Positions 48,856 to 57,691 of a DNA stretch of 64,000 bases are shown one piece after another. The position numbers were made by a program, and so were the translations under genes. Under the pieces are notes generated by a model that saw only the letters and a program-made list of their open reading frames with translations, made no database searches and was not told the DNA's origin. Location: contig NZ_CP068564.1 in assembly GCF_016767175.1 (NCBI RefSeq), positions 248,001 to 312,000 of the forward strand, given 5' to 3'. Positions within the stretch are counted from its first letter, which is position 1. Each line of letters starts with the position of its first letter. Source of the DNA: Keratinibaculum paraultunense. Lineage in GTDB: Bacteria; Bacillota; Clostridia; Tissierellales; Tepidimicrobiaceae.

Positions 48856-49656
48856 GTTTATAGTCTACCTATAAGGAATTGAAACCATCACTCATTTTAC
48901 TGCTCCTTTCTTATTACACAGTTTATAGTCTACCTATAAGGAATTGAAACACCCAACTTTCAATGTTGTCTACTCTACTTTGCAAAGAGTTTATAGTCTA
49001 CCTATAAGGAATTGAAACAAAGTTTTCATATAGTTCTCACCACCTTGGAAGGTTCTGGGTTTATAGTCTACCTATAAGGAATTGAAACGGAAATCATTGT
49101 ATATTTCTTCGTTATGTCGGTACTCGTTTATAGTCTACCTATAAGGAATTGAAACGAAGTTTTTAAAAAACTAGGTGTAAGTGAAAAACATAGTTTATAG
49201 TCTACCTATAAGGAATTGAAACACTTATAAAAGCTAAGTTAAGAGGGAGAGGAACAACAACGTTTATAGTCTACCTATAAGGAATTGAAACTAAAAGCAG
49301 GACCTTTTTTAATCAGACCTCCATACAAGTTTATAGTCTACCTATAAGGAATTGAAACTTTTGAAAAAGGAAATAGTACAAGCAGTATTAAATAGGTTTA
49401 TAGTCTACCTATAAGGAATTGAAACTCAGAACGAATGTTCTGGGCGGTAGAACGTATGAACGTTTATAGTCTACCTATAAGGAATTGAAACGTGGGTAGG
49501 TCGTTCTACTGTTTTTTACATTAGGTTTTAGTTTATAGTCTACCTATAAGGAATTGAAACTATCTTTTTTTATTTATTAGACCTTTTTCTTTATAGTTTA
49601 TAGTCTACCTATAAGGAACTGAAACCCTAACAAGATATAGTATGGAGGTGGGAGTT

Positions 49657-50022
49657 ATGAGTTTCTGGGAGAAGTTTAAAGAAGATTTTAACAAACAAGT
49701 AGAAAATGAAATGGAAAAATCGGAGCAAAGAAAAAAACAAAAGAAAATAGAAAAGCAAGAATATAAAAATAGAATAAAAGAAATGAAAAAAGAAAACAAA
49801 TACAAAAAGAAACAAATGGATATAGAAGGGATAGCTTATTGTCCTAAATGTAAAAGCACTTCTATTCAGTATATAGAGAGAAGAAAAAGATTAAGCTTAG
49901 GTAGGGCAGTAGTAGGTACAGCATTGTTCAGTCCTTTAGGTGGGGCAGTTGGAGCAGTAACAAGCAAAAAATACAAAGGTTTTATAAAATGCTTGAATTG
50001 TGGGCATAAATGGAAAATGTAA
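49657..50022 (+). CDS. Small coiled-coil zinc-ribbon protein lodged in the end of the array
   Basis: ATG 49657 follows GGAGGTGGGAG; an earlier ATG at 49642 lies ahead of that site. The 121-residue protein has a highly charged, probably coiled-coil N-terminal half (Lys/Glu-rich, about 8-60). A zinc ribbon made of CPKC and a distant CLNC (about residues 63-119) follows, split by a Gly/Ala-rich hydrophobic segment (GRAVVGTALFSPLGGAVGAV). Similar small zinc-ribbon proteins occur in phages and mobile DNA. It lies 31 bases after the last array repeat, has its own terminator, and an orphan CRISPR repeat follows. Function is unknown. Confidence 0.7.
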   Translation: MSFWEKFKEDFNKQVENEMEKSEQRKKQKKIEKQEYKNRIKEMKKENKYKKKQMDIEGIAYCPKCKSTSIQYIERRKRLSLGRAVVGTALFSPLGGAVGAVTSKKYKGFIKCLNCGHKWKM

Positions 50023-50036
50023 GTTAAAATAAACTA

Positions 50037-50067
50037 AGCACTTACTATTTAGTAGATGCTTTTTTTA
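50037..50067 (+). terminator. Terminator of the zinc-ribbon gene
   Basis: AGCA..TACTA and TAGTA..TGCT (50037-50060) form a two-part stem followed by a run of T residues. It lies inside the 465-base insert between the last two CRISPR repeats. Confidence 0.7.
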
Positions 50068-50090
50068 TGCCTAAAAAGGTGGTAAGTAAA

Positions 50091-50120
50091 GTTTATAGTC
50101 TACTTATAAGGAATTGAAAC
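50091..50120 (+). repeat. Orphan CRISPR repeat
   Basis: A 30-bp copy of the array repeat with one change (TACC to TACT at repeat position 14), in the same orientation, 466 bases beyond the last array repeat. It abuts the broken end of a transposase remnant. Confidence 0.92.
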
Positions 50121-50346
50121 TTAAATTTCTTTTTCTTCTTCATAAGTCCATTTATTTGTAGGTTTATTATATGAATTTTTCTTATTCTGATTGTCTAATC
50201 CATTGATATATAGTAGTTCTAGGTATATTTAGCTTCCTTAAAAGACTTGTAGATGTATTATCTGTTGGTGGCTCCAGCTTTTTTAACACAGATGCCTTAA
50301 ATTCTTTGGAATAGGTTCTTTTCTTATTATTTTTAGAAATAATCAT
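50121..50346 (-). pseudogene. Transposase OrfA-like helix-turn-helix remnant
   Basis: On the minus strand, ATG 50346 after AAGGAG opens a 54-codon frame containing KKRTYSKEFKASVLKKLE and LLRKLNIPRTTIYQWIRQSE, the N-terminal helix-turn-helix of IS3-like transposases. It stops at 50182. The adjacent frame continues (NKKNSYNKPTNKWTYEEEKE) up to the orphan CRISPR repeat, where homology ends. It is frameshifted and truncated, clearly dead. Confidence 0.6.
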
Positions 50347-50404
50347 TCTCCTTAGGTTATTATCGTAATTTCATTATACATTATTTTTCTATACGACAAC
50401 CATC

Positions 50405-50482
50405 CTAACATATAGGGTCTTCTATTATTTCATGGGATATATAGTCTAAGTTTTTGTTTAATAATTTAATTAAAGCATCCAT
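50405..50482 (-). pseudogene. N-terminal scrap of an ISL3-like transposase
   Basis: ATG 50482 after GAGGGAC encodes 25 codons (MDALIKLLNKNLDYISHEII then EDPIC) and stops. This resembles the start of ISL3-family transposases, but the rest is absent. A second decayed element next to the array end, assigned with limited confidence because the fragment is so short. Confidence 0.4.
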
Positions 50483-50739
50483 TTTGTGTCCCTCAAAATA
50501 TATATTAAGAATATGGAGATATTATACTAAAAATTATATGCTAAATTAATTAACTTTGGGAAGAATCAGTTTTCGTTTGACATAAACAACAATTTTTATT
50601 CAATTTGAAATGGTGTTTTCTTTTAGCTTAATATAATGATTCATCTCTTAAATTGACAAATAGCAAAAATTATTATAACCTGATACATGATTAATAAATA
50701 TTTATTTTTTAAACTTTAGAATATAATTAGGAGGTAATT
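50483..50739. other. AT-rich intergenic stretch before the MtnX-like gene
   Basis: No ORF, clear repeat or strong hairpin seen. TTGACA motifs occur at two places (near 50578 and 50655), the second followed by TATAAC at a short 15-base spacing; one of them probably drives the gene at 50740. Confidence 0.4.
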
Positions 50740-51432
50740 ATGAATATAATAAATGATTTAAGCAATGCAATTGTTTTATGTGATTTTGATGGGACAATAA
50801 CTACTTTTGATACTAATGTTAGATTATTTGATAAATATGGGGAAGAGAATTATATAAATAAAATTAGAAAGAAGTATTATAATGAGGAAATTGATTTAAA
50901 AACTCTATGCAAATTGGAATTCAAAAGTATAAGTATGATGGAAAAGGATTATTTAAATTATATTCTTACAGAAGTACAATTACAAAAAGGATTTAGAACA
51001 TTTTATAACAATTTACAGAAATACAATATTCCATTTGCAATAGTAAGTGGGGGATTTATAAATGGTATAAAACCTTTTATGAAAAAACATGGTTTTGAAA
51101 ACATACCTATATATGCTAATAAGTTAATTTTCAATGATGGAAATATTGAGGTAGAATTTTATGATGAAAAGCATCTAATTTATGCAATTCATAAAGAAGA
51201 TTATATAGATTGTAAGGTGGAAATTTTAAACAGATATAGGGAAAAATATAGGAAGATAATTTTTATTGGGGATGGTTCTACAGACAAGAATGTAGCAAAA
51301 GAAGCAGATATATTATTTGCTAAGGATTATTTAGAAGAATATTGTATTGAAAATGAAATAGATTATATAGGTTGGAAAGATTTTTATGATATTAATGAGT
51401 ACTTTTTTGAGAATAGGGAAAAAGCATTATAG
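50740..51432 (+). CDS. MtnX-like HAD-IB phosphatase
   Basis: The 230-residue HAD hydrolase has motif I DFDGT (LCDFDGTITTFDTN), motif II VSGG (AIVSGGFINGIKPF) and motif III with GDGSTDKNVA. This set and length fit the MtnX branch (2-hydroxy-3-keto-5-methylthiopentenyl-1-phosphate phosphatase) of HAD-IB enzymes. No other methionine-salvage gene is nearby, so the true substrate may differ. TTAGGAGGTAATT gives a clear start. Confidence 0.75.
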   Translation: MNIINDLSNAIVLCDFDGTITTFDTNVRLFDKYGEENYINKIRKKYYNEEIDLKTLCKLEFKSISMMEKDYLNYILTEVQLQKGFRTFYNNLQKYNIPFAIVSGGFINGIKPFMKKHGFENIPIYANKLIFNDGNIEVEFYDEKHLIYAIHKEDYIDCKVEILNRYREKYRKIIFIGDGSTDKNVAKEADILFAKDYLEEYCIENEIDYIGWKDFYDINEYFFENREKAL

Positions 51433-51469
51433 GTTAGTAGAATTAAGAATATACTTGAAATAAAAAACT

Positions 51470-51514
51470 AAATTGACTTATGGTATTTTTTGATAAAATA
51501 TCATAAGTCAATTT
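51470..51514. terminator. Bidirectional terminator
   Basis: AAATTGACTTATG (51470-51482) pairs with CATAAGTCAATTT (51502-51514), and the stem is extended inward by about 7 more pairs including one G-U. It separates the converging MtnX-like gene and the small membrane protein, whose stop codon lies in the right arm. Confidence 0.75.
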
Positions 51515-51753
51515 AAGGAACTTTCAATTCCAAATCCTATAAGTCCACCTAATACTATTAACATAAGTATAATTATCATAAGCACCCTATCATATTGCTT
51601 ATTCCTTATATTTATTAGAAGGGCTTTTATACATATAAAGTAGATACTTCCAACTATGATTATAGTATAACTAAGAAGACCATATTTTTGTATATACCAT
51701 TTTATTATATTAGCAATAAGATCTAAATTAGGTGCTAATGAATCTAAATTCAA
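51508..51753 (-). CDS. Small two-helix membrane protein
   Basis: The 81-residue product has two hydrophobic segments (SYTIIIVGSIYFICIKALLI and LMIIILMLIVLGGLIGF) separated by a basic loop (NIRNKQYDR). It follows brnQ by 39 bases on the same strand with TTAGGAGG ahead of ATG, so it is probably co-transcribed. I do not recognise a family; an accessory membrane role is a guess. Confidence 0.6.
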   Translation of the reverse strand: MNLDSLAPNLDLIANIIKWYIQKYGLLSYTIIIVGSIYFICIKALLINIRNKQYDRVLMIIILMLIVLGGLIGFGIESSLN

Positions 51754-51792
51754 TTTATTAACCTCCTAATGTGGTAGAGCAGAAAACTCCAT

Positions 51793-53091
51793 TTATGCTG
51801 TGAAAGCCTTTTCTTTTAATTGACTAATTAGGTGTGTTAATAATATTCCTAAAATAGCAGGGAATAACCAACCAAGACCACTATCGGCTAAAGGAAGATT
51901 TTGTACAAAATCCCCTACAACAGATGTATTTACACCCATAGCGGATAATCCATCTATTAAACTTACACAAAAGGTTCCAATGGTAGCACCAATATAGATC
52001 TTCTTATTTTCAATTAAATTATCAAAAACATTTATAATTACCAATACTATAGCTATTGGATATACTATTTTTAAAATAGGGTCTGCAAAAGTTACAATGT
52101 TTTCTACACCAATATTAGAAATAACTATACTTATTAGAGTGGATATTATTACAATTGTTTTGTAACTTATTTTATCATTGCTTAAGTCATTGAAGAATTG
52201 ACCTACAGTAGCAGTAAGTCCAATAGATGTAGTTATACATGCTGAATAAACACAAAGACTTAATATTATTTCACCAAAACTACCCATTAAAATATTTATT
52301 ATATTGGTTGTTAAGGATACTTTTTCCATTCCTTGTGTGAAAACAGAACTACCTGTAGCTCCTAAATATAATAAACCTCCATATACAATGCCTAATCCAA
52401 CACCAGCAATAAGGCCTGTTTGTGCAACGGTTTTGAATTGTTCTTTTTTACTTATTATACCTTTGTTTTTAATATCATCGGCTATTATGCTGCCAAATAC
52501 TACTGCTGCAAGCAAGTCCATGGTTTGATATCCATTTTCAAAGCCTATAGAGAAAGGTTTAGCTATTTGAGTATTTACAGGCATTCCAATTGGAGTTAAA
52601 ATTCCTTTAATTATTATAGCTGATATCATGGTTAAAAGTATAGGTGTTAAAAATTTACCAATGACATCTATAATGTCAGAAGATTTGATCGTGAATAATA
52701 GAGTTAAACCAAAAAATATGACAGAACCTAATATTGGATGAACTGATGGGAACAAAGGTTTTATTCCTAGTTCAAATGCAGTTGCCCCTGTTCTAGGTAT
52801 TGCTAATAGTGGACCTATTAATATAATTATTAAAGTACTAAAAAATGTAGCAAATTTAGGTCCTACTTTATTCAACAAACTTTGAATAGACCCTCCTGAA
52901 ACAGTTACAGCTAGTACTCCAAGTATAGGTAGGCCTATACCAGTTAAAGAAAATCCCAACAGAGCAGCTTTCCATTTTTCTCCTGCTATTAAACCAATAG
53001 AAGGTGGAAATATCAAGTTTCCTGCACCAAAGAACATAGCAAATAGCGCAAGTCCTATAATTAGGATTTCTTTGAAGCTAATTTTTTTCAT
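51793..53091 (-). CDS. brnQ: Branched-chain amino acid transporter BrnQ
   Basis: The 432-residue protein has 12 predicted helices and the BrnQ signature AMFFGAGNLIFPPSIG near the N-terminus, then IPRTGATAFELGIKP. It is a Na+-coupled importer of leucine, isoleucine and valine. The small membrane protein follows in the same operon. A TATAAT -10 and an inverted repeat lie upstream. Confidence 0.9.
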   Translation of the reverse strand: MKKISFKEILIIGLALFAMFFGAGNLIFPPSIGLIAGEKWKAALLGFSLTGIGLPILGVLAVTVSGGSIQSLLNKVGPKFATFFSTLIIILIGPLLAIPRTGATAFELGIKPLFPSVHPILGSVIFFGLTLLFTIKSSDIIDVIGKFLTPILLTMISAIIIKGILTPIGMPVNTQIAKPFSIGFENGYQTMDLLAAVVFGSIIADDIKNKGIISKKEQFKTVAQTGLIAGVGLGIVYGGLLYLGATGSSVFTQGMEKVSLTTNIINILMGSFGEIILSLCVYSACITTSIGLTATVGQFFNDLSNDKISYKTIVIISTLISIVISNIGVENIVTFADPILKIVYPIAIVLVIINVFDNLIENKKIYIGATIGTFCVSLIDGLSAMGVNTSVVGDFVQNLPLADSGLGWLFPAILGILLTHLISQLKEKAFTA

Positions 53092-53136
53092 TTGCTATTT
53101 TCCCCCTTTAAAATAATCCATTTATTTATATTTTCT

Positions 53137-53164
53137 ATTATAACAGAATTTATCACAAAATTCT
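53137..53164 (-). promoter_or_regulatory. Candidate brnQ promoter and operator
   Basis: On the minus strand TATAAT (53137-53142) is preceded by the perfect inverted repeat AGAATTT-6-AAATTCT (53145-53164) where the spacer and -35 would be. The AATTTT...AAATT core is loosely like a CodY box, which would suit a branched-chain amino acid importer, but the match is weak. Confidence 0.35.
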
Positions 53165-53330
53165 AATATATATTTATCTTCAGACATTTGTGAAATAATT
53201 ATCAAACCTTTAAACTATTTGAAATATATAATGCTAATTATTATCTTATACTAGGGTTTAATATAGGATAAAGGATAAGGTTATATTTACTAGAGATTAA
53301 ATGTATAATATAATTTTCAAAAAATTATCA

Positions 53331-53369
53331 TTGAAAACTACATATATCTGTTATATAATATATATAACA
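53331..53369 (+). promoter_or_regulatory. Promoter and palindromic operator of the ytrA-like operon
   Basis: TTGAAA (53331-53336), 17 bases, TATAAT (53354-53359). A perfect inverted repeat TGTTATATA-ATA-TATATAACA (53349-53369) covers the -10, the expected arrangement for autorepression by the GntR regulator encoded 20 bases downstream. Confidence 0.65.
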
Positions 53370-53388
53370 AGTAGAAAGGGAGATTATC

Positions 53389-53790
53389 ATGTTTATAAAA
53401 ATAGATTTTGAATCGGATATGCCCATATATGAACAATTGAGGCGACAGATAATAAAAGGGATTGCTAAAGGTGATTTGGAAAAAGGAGAACAATTGCCTT
53501 CAGTCAGACAACTAGCAGAGGATATTGGAATAAATCTTCATACAGTAAACAAAACATACAATATATTAAAAGAAGAAGGATATTTAGCAATAGATAGAAG
53601 AAAAGGGGCAATGGTAAAGGATATTATGCCTATGGTAGATGAAGAGTATATTAATAACCTTTATTCTGAATTGGAATATATAATAGCTAATTCTTACTGT
53701 AGGGGAATATCAAAGGAAGAGTTTTTAAAGCTTTGTGAAGATATTTATGATAGATTGGAAAATAAACAAGGGGGGGAAAAATATGACTGA
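53389..53790 (+). CDS. GntR family regulator, YtrA subfamily
   Basis: The 133-residue protein has an N-terminal winged helix (PIYEQLRRQIIKGIAKGDLE, LPSVRQLAEDIGINLHTVNKTYNILKEEGYL) and a short C-terminal helical tail. This is the compact YtrA type that controls a linked ABC transporter. It heads a five-gene operon with membrane proteins, an ATPase and a permease, and overlaps the next gene by 8 bases. Confidence 0.88.
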   Translation: MFIKIDFESDMPIYEQLRRQIIKGIAKGDLEKGEQLPSVRQLAEDIGINLHTVNKTYNILKEEGYLAIDRRKGAMVKDIMPMVDEEYINNLYSELEYIIANSYCRGISKEEFLKLCEDIYDRLENKQGGEKYD

Positions 53791-54901
53791 AAGAGTATAT
53801 TTAATGATAATATATACTTCGACACTTTTAATACTACTTATACTTCAAATGCTTATGCCTAAATTAATTAGGAAAAATATATTGTTTGGAGTTTCAATAC
53901 CAACGAATAAACTAGAGGATAAAGATATCAAGCTTATGTACAAAGGTTATAAAAAGGATAATTTAATCATAGGAGTACCAATGCTAATAATAGTTTCCTA
54001 TTTGCTCTATATTTTCATAAATTCTAAACTACAAGTGATATTAATGTTTTCGTATATAGGAGTATTGTTTATCATCTACTTAAGATATAATTCTAAGGCT
54101 AAAAATTTAAAGAGAGCAAAGGGTTGGGATAAACTCGGTAGGAAAATAGTAGTGGTAGATATGAAATACAGCAGGGATAAATCTAAGGTAGGGAATATAT
54201 CCCCTCTTTGGTTTTTAATCCCCTTAATCATTACCCTATTCAATTTCATACTAGCTTTTACTGTATATCCTTCTTTACCAAATAAGCTCCCTACTCATTG
54301 GAATTTTCAAGGGGAAATTACCACCTATAGTAATAAATCCTATGGTGTAGTACTTTTGCTACCAATAGTTCAACTGGGAATGGTAGGTATGTTCTATCTT
54401 ATCTACTGGATGATAAAGAAGACAAAACAACAGATAGACCCAAATAATCCAGAAGAATCTTTAAAGAAAAGTATTATATTTAAAAAAGCTTGGTCTATAT
54501 ATCTTTTAATTCTTCTAATGTTGATTACAATAGAATTTAGCGTATTGAGTTTACTTACCTATGGAATAATATTTGAAACCACTAGAACGGTAGATGTTTT
54601 AAACTGGATTATACTAATATTTTCAATTGCAGGTGGATTTGTATTGAGTATTAAATTAGGCCAAGGAGGAGAAAAATTAAAACTAAAAGAAGAAGATAAG
54701 GAAGAAATAATCTATAGAAAAGATGACGATGAAATGTGGAAGCTTGGCAATACCATATATTATAATCCAGAGGATTCATCTGTATTTGTAGAAAAGCGCT
54801 TTGGAATAGGTTGGACAGTCAATGCTGGAAGGCCATTGGGACTGTTTCTCTTAATACTTCCCATTATCATGATAATTTTGACCTTTATATTTATTAGGTA
54901 G
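53783..54901 (+). CDS. DUF1648/DUF5808 membrane protein
   Basis: ATG 53783 follows a run GGGGGGG and overlaps the gntR stop; a longer frame back to 53735 lies inside gntR and lacks a site. The 372-residue protein has about 8 hydrophobic segments, the DUF1648 signature LPTHWNFQGE in the middle and a C-terminal part (WKLGNTIYYNPEDSSVFVEKR) typical of DUF5808. Such proteins are constant partners of YtrA-type regulators; the function is not established. Confidence 0.75.
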   Translation: MTERVYLMIIYTSTLLILLILQMLMPKLIRKNILFGVSIPTNKLEDKDIKLMYKGYKKDNLIIGVPMLIIVSYLLYIFINSKLQVILMFSYIGVLFIIYLRYNSKAKNLKRAKGWDKLGRKIVVVDMKYSRDKSKVGNISPLWFLIPLIITLFNFILAFTVYPSLPNKLPTHWNFQGEITTYSNKSYGVVLLLPIVQLGMVGMFYLIYWMIKKTKQQIDPNNPEESLKKSIIFKKAWSIYLLILLMLITIEFSVLSLLTYGIIFETTRTVDVLNWIILIFSIAGGFVLSIKLGQGGEKLKLKEEDKEEIIYRKDDDEMWKLGNTIYYNPEDSSVFVEKRFGIGWTVNAGRPLGLFLLILPIIMIILTFIFIR

Positions 54902-54921
54902 TAAAAAGAAGGAGGGGTAGC

Positions 54922-55260
54922 ATGTTTTTGTTTTGTATACTCATGTTGTTAGTAGGTGGATATTTTATCACAATGGGAATATACTATTTAACTGCCAAAA
55001 CCCCAAGGATTGCTAATCTATATGCAAATACTAGGAGATTGACAGAAGCAGATATAATAGACAAAGAAGCTTATAATAATATTTGTGGGAAGATATTTAT
55101 CCTATGGGGAGTTTTGAACTCCTTAATAGGAATAGTTTCTAATTTTATGGGAGATTATTTTATTTTTGTGATTATATTAACACCCATTACCAATATAATT
55201 ATGATGGGTATGTATAATATAAAAGCTACTAGATATATAAGGAGGGAAAGGGATTGCTAA
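54922..55260 (+). CDS. Small DUF3784-like membrane protein
   Basis: The 112-residue product has three hydrophobic helices with a conserved-looking charged stretch between the first and second (NTRRLTEADIIDKEAYN). It lies 20 bases after the DUF1648 gene with GGAGGGGT ahead of ATG, and overlaps the start of the ATPase gene. Assignment to DUF3784 rests on size, topology and context. Confidence 0.55.
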   Translation: MFLFCILMLLVGGYFITMGIYYLTAKTPRIANLYANTRRLTEADIIDKEAYNNICGKIFILWGVLNSLIGIVSNFMGDYFIFVIILTPITNIIMMGMYNIKATRYIRRERDC

Positions 55261-55976
55261 AATTGCAAAATTTATCTAAAACCTATAGCAAAGGAACAGT
55301 TAAAGCAGTTGATAATGTAAACTTAGATATTGAACCTGGTGAGATATTTGGATTCTTGGGACCAAATGGAGCAGGAAAGACAACTACAATAAAGATGATA
55401 GTTGGATTATTAAAACCTGATAGTGGGAAGGTGTTTATCAATGAAATAGATGTTTGGGAAAACCCTATTGAAGCTAAAAGTCAGATATCCTATGTTCCAG
55501 ATAGTCCAGAGATATATGATAAACTAAAGGGAATAGAATATCTCAATTTTATAGCAGATATGTATGAAATACCTAAGGATATAAGGCAAGAAAGAATGGA
55601 AAAATACTTAGAAATCTTTAATCTTAAAAATGCAGTAGGGGATATAATAGGGAGTTATTCTCACGGTATGAAGCAAAAATTAGTTCTTATCTCTGCATTG
55701 CTTCATGAGCCTAATCTATTTATACTAGATGAACCTATGGTAGGATTAGATCCTAAATCCTCCTTTCAGCTAAAGGAAATTATGAGAGAAAGATGTGATG
55801 AAGGAAAGACTGTATTCTTCTCTACCCATGTATTAGAAGTAGCGGAAAAATTATGCGATAGAATAGCCATCATAAATAAAGGAAGAATAATAGCTTTAGG
55901 CACTATGGATGAACTACGTAGTCATGCAGAAGAAAGGGAATCTTTAGAAAAAATATTCTTGGAGCTGACAGAATGA
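55254..55976 (+). CDS. ABC exporter ATPase
   Basis: The 240-residue ATPase starts at TTG 55254 after AGGAGGGAAAGGGA. It has Walker A GPNGAGKTT, a Q-loop, signature SYSHGMKQK, Walker B LFILDEP and H-loop FFSTHV. It belongs to the ABC-2/CcmA-type exporters. It energises the permease at 55973 and overlaps both neighbours by a few bases. The exported compound is unknown. Confidence 0.88.
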   Translation: MLKLQNLSKTYSKGTVKAVDNVNLDIEPGEIFGFLGPNGAGKTTTIKMIVGLLKPDSGKVFINEIDVWENPIEAKSQISYVPDSPEIYDKLKGIEYLNFIADMYEIPKDIRQERMEKYLEIFNLKNAVGDIIGSYSHGMKQKLVLISALLHEPNLFILDEPMVGLDPKSSFQLKEIMRERCDEGKTVFFSTHVLEVAEKLCDRIAIINKGRIIALGTMDELRSHAEERESLEKIFLELTE

Positions 55977-57646
55977 TGAAAAAAATAATTTCTTTGATTA
56001 AAACAGATTTAAATATTACCTATGGACTTTCGGCTTTACAATACAAGTTTAATAATAAAAGGGATAGATTACAGACCATCCTGATAGCTATTGCTCTACT
56101 ATCCCTTATACCTACTTATATTATGATAGTATCTGGACTTGTTAAGATATATGAAGCTTATATAGGTATAGGTCAAAAAACCATGTTTCTTTTAAATGGC
56201 TTCATATATGCTCAATTGATAGTATTATTATTTGGATTTTTATATGTCATGTCGAAATATTATTTTTCCAATGATTTAAATGTATTGGTTCCTCTACCTT
56301 TAAGGCCAAAGGATATTGTTGGGGCTAAGTTTGTTACATTGATGGTAAACGAATATTTGACATCTTTACCCATCATATTGCCTTTTATAATAATATATGG
56401 AACAAGGGGAAAAGAAGGCCTACTCTACTGGATATATTCATTTATACTGATAATATTTCTTCCGATAATACCTTTAGCATTGGCTTCTATAATAGTAATG
56501 CTATTTATGAAATACACCAATATAAAGGGAAGAAAGGATTTATTGAGAGTGGTAGGATATATTATCCTATTAATAGCTCTGCTAGGCTTCCAGTTCAAAA
56601 TTCAATCAATTGCTCAACAATCCGTACTTAAAGGAGAAGACTTCTTTTTAGAAATGGCCCAGAATTCCAATATATTAGTGAGAAAACTAGGATTAGTATT
56701 TCCTCCTAGCATGTGGGCAGCTCTATCCTTGGGTAATTATTCTAGTATCGGGGGAGTATTTAATTTATTACTATTTGTAGGAACTTCTGTAATAGTATTT
56801 TGGATTATGATTCAATTAAGCGAAAAATTATTCTTTGAAGGATTGATTGGCGGATTAGAAGTAGCTACCGCTGGCAAACATAAAGAAGTTAAAACCGAGG
56901 ATTTGAGCAAAAGCTCTCCACCATTTTTATCCATAGGATTAAAGGAAATAAAAATTCTTCTAAGAACTCCTGTATATTTACTAAATTCCGTACTAGGGGT
57001 ATTAATACTTCCTTTGGTAATGGTCATATCCACTACTATGAATGGCAAGGAGGTTTTAGGTGAATTAAGTATGTTAACAGAAGGCAATTCACATATAGTC
57101 AGTCTAGTAGGAATTGGAATCATCACCATGTTTGGAGTGATGAACTGTGTAGGATGTACTACTTTCTCTAGGGAAGGGAAAAGTTTTTGGATTCAAAGGG
57201 TAATGCCCATAAAGGCAAGGGATCAGATTTTTGGAAGGATACTATCCTCCTTATTTGTTCAAATCATAGGAATTATATCTTTACTTGCCAGTCTAGCATT
57301 TATAATCAATATTGATTTTGAAAATATATTTTGGATTACCACTTTAGGCTTACTTGGCAGTGTAGCTATGACGGAATTAGGGATGGTTATAGACATATTT
57401 AGACCATTATTAGATTGGGATAATCCTCAAAAGGCTATGAAACAAAATCTAAATGTATTGATTGCCATGGGAATAGGCGCTCTTTACCTGGGGGGAGTGG
57501 GATTTTTAGTATATAAATTGTTTAAAACAGGGGTTAATATACTTGCTATATATGGTATTATGGGATTAATATATATAATCTCTTCCTATGGATTGTATAT
57601 TTTGTTGAAGAATTTGATTATAAGACAATTTAGTATACTGGAATGA
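55973..57646 (+). CDS. ABC-2 type exporter permease
   Basis: The 557-residue membrane protein has about 12 hydrophobic segments and two similar halves, matching the large bacterial ABC exporter permeases paired with CcmA-type ATPases. A soluble loop near residues 285-320 (GLEVATAGKHKEVKTEDLSK) separates the halves. The start overlaps the ATPase stop by 4 bases. It is the last gene of the gntR operon. Confidence 0.8.
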   Translation: MMKKIISLIKTDLNITYGLSALQYKFNNKRDRLQTILIAIALLSLIPTYIMIVSGLVKIYEAYIGIGQKTMFLLNGFIYAQLIVLLFGFLYVMSKYYFSNDLNVLVPLPLRPKDIVGAKFVTLMVNEYLTSLPIILPFIIIYGTRGKEGLLYWIYSFILIIFLPIIPLALASIIVMLFMKYTNIKGRKDLLRVVGYIILLIALLGFQFKIQSIAQQSVLKGEDFFLEMAQNSNILVRKLGLVFPPSMWAALSLGNYSSIGGVFNLLLFVGTSVIVFWIMIQLSEKLFFEGLIGGLEVATAGKHKEVKTEDLSKSSPPFLSIGLKEIKILLRTPVYLLNSVLGVLILPLVMVISTTMNGKEVLGELSMLTEGNSHIVSLVGIGIITMFGVMNCVGCTTFSREGKSFWIQRVMPIKARDQIFGRILSSLFVQIIGIISLLASLAFIINIDFENIFWITTLGLLGSVAMTELGMVIDIFRPLLDWDNPQKAMKQNLNVLIAMGIGALYLGGVGFLVYKLFKTGVNILAIYGIMGLIYIISSYGLYILLKNLIIRQFSILE

Positions 57647-57691
57647 TAAAATAATATTATTCCTATCTATTCTCATAAGGAGGAAATATTA

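Larger units (their letters stand above)
39252..49625 (+). CRISPR. Type I-B CRISPR array, about 155 repeats of 30 bp
   Basis: The repeat starts GTTTATAGTCTACCTATAAG and ends GAATTGAAAC. Hand counting gives about 155 repeats and 154 spacers of 35-40 bp. It is transcribed rightward from the leader, so the newest spacers are near 39282. The 3' end ATTGAAAC matches the type I crRNA handle. Almost all repeats are identical. Exceptions are one GGTTATAG form at 44368, seven consecutive GTTGATAG forms at 47983-48411, and the last repeat at 49596 with GAACTGAAAC. A block of spacers occurs twice (46334-46778 and 48412-48855). Confidence 0.97.

Noticed and set aside
49605-49815. Minus-strand hydrophobic ORFs over the array end and zinc-ribbon gene
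   Set aside because: Their Phe/Leu/Ser-rich sequence is the antisense of a Lys/Glu-rich coding region and they run into a CRISPR repeat.
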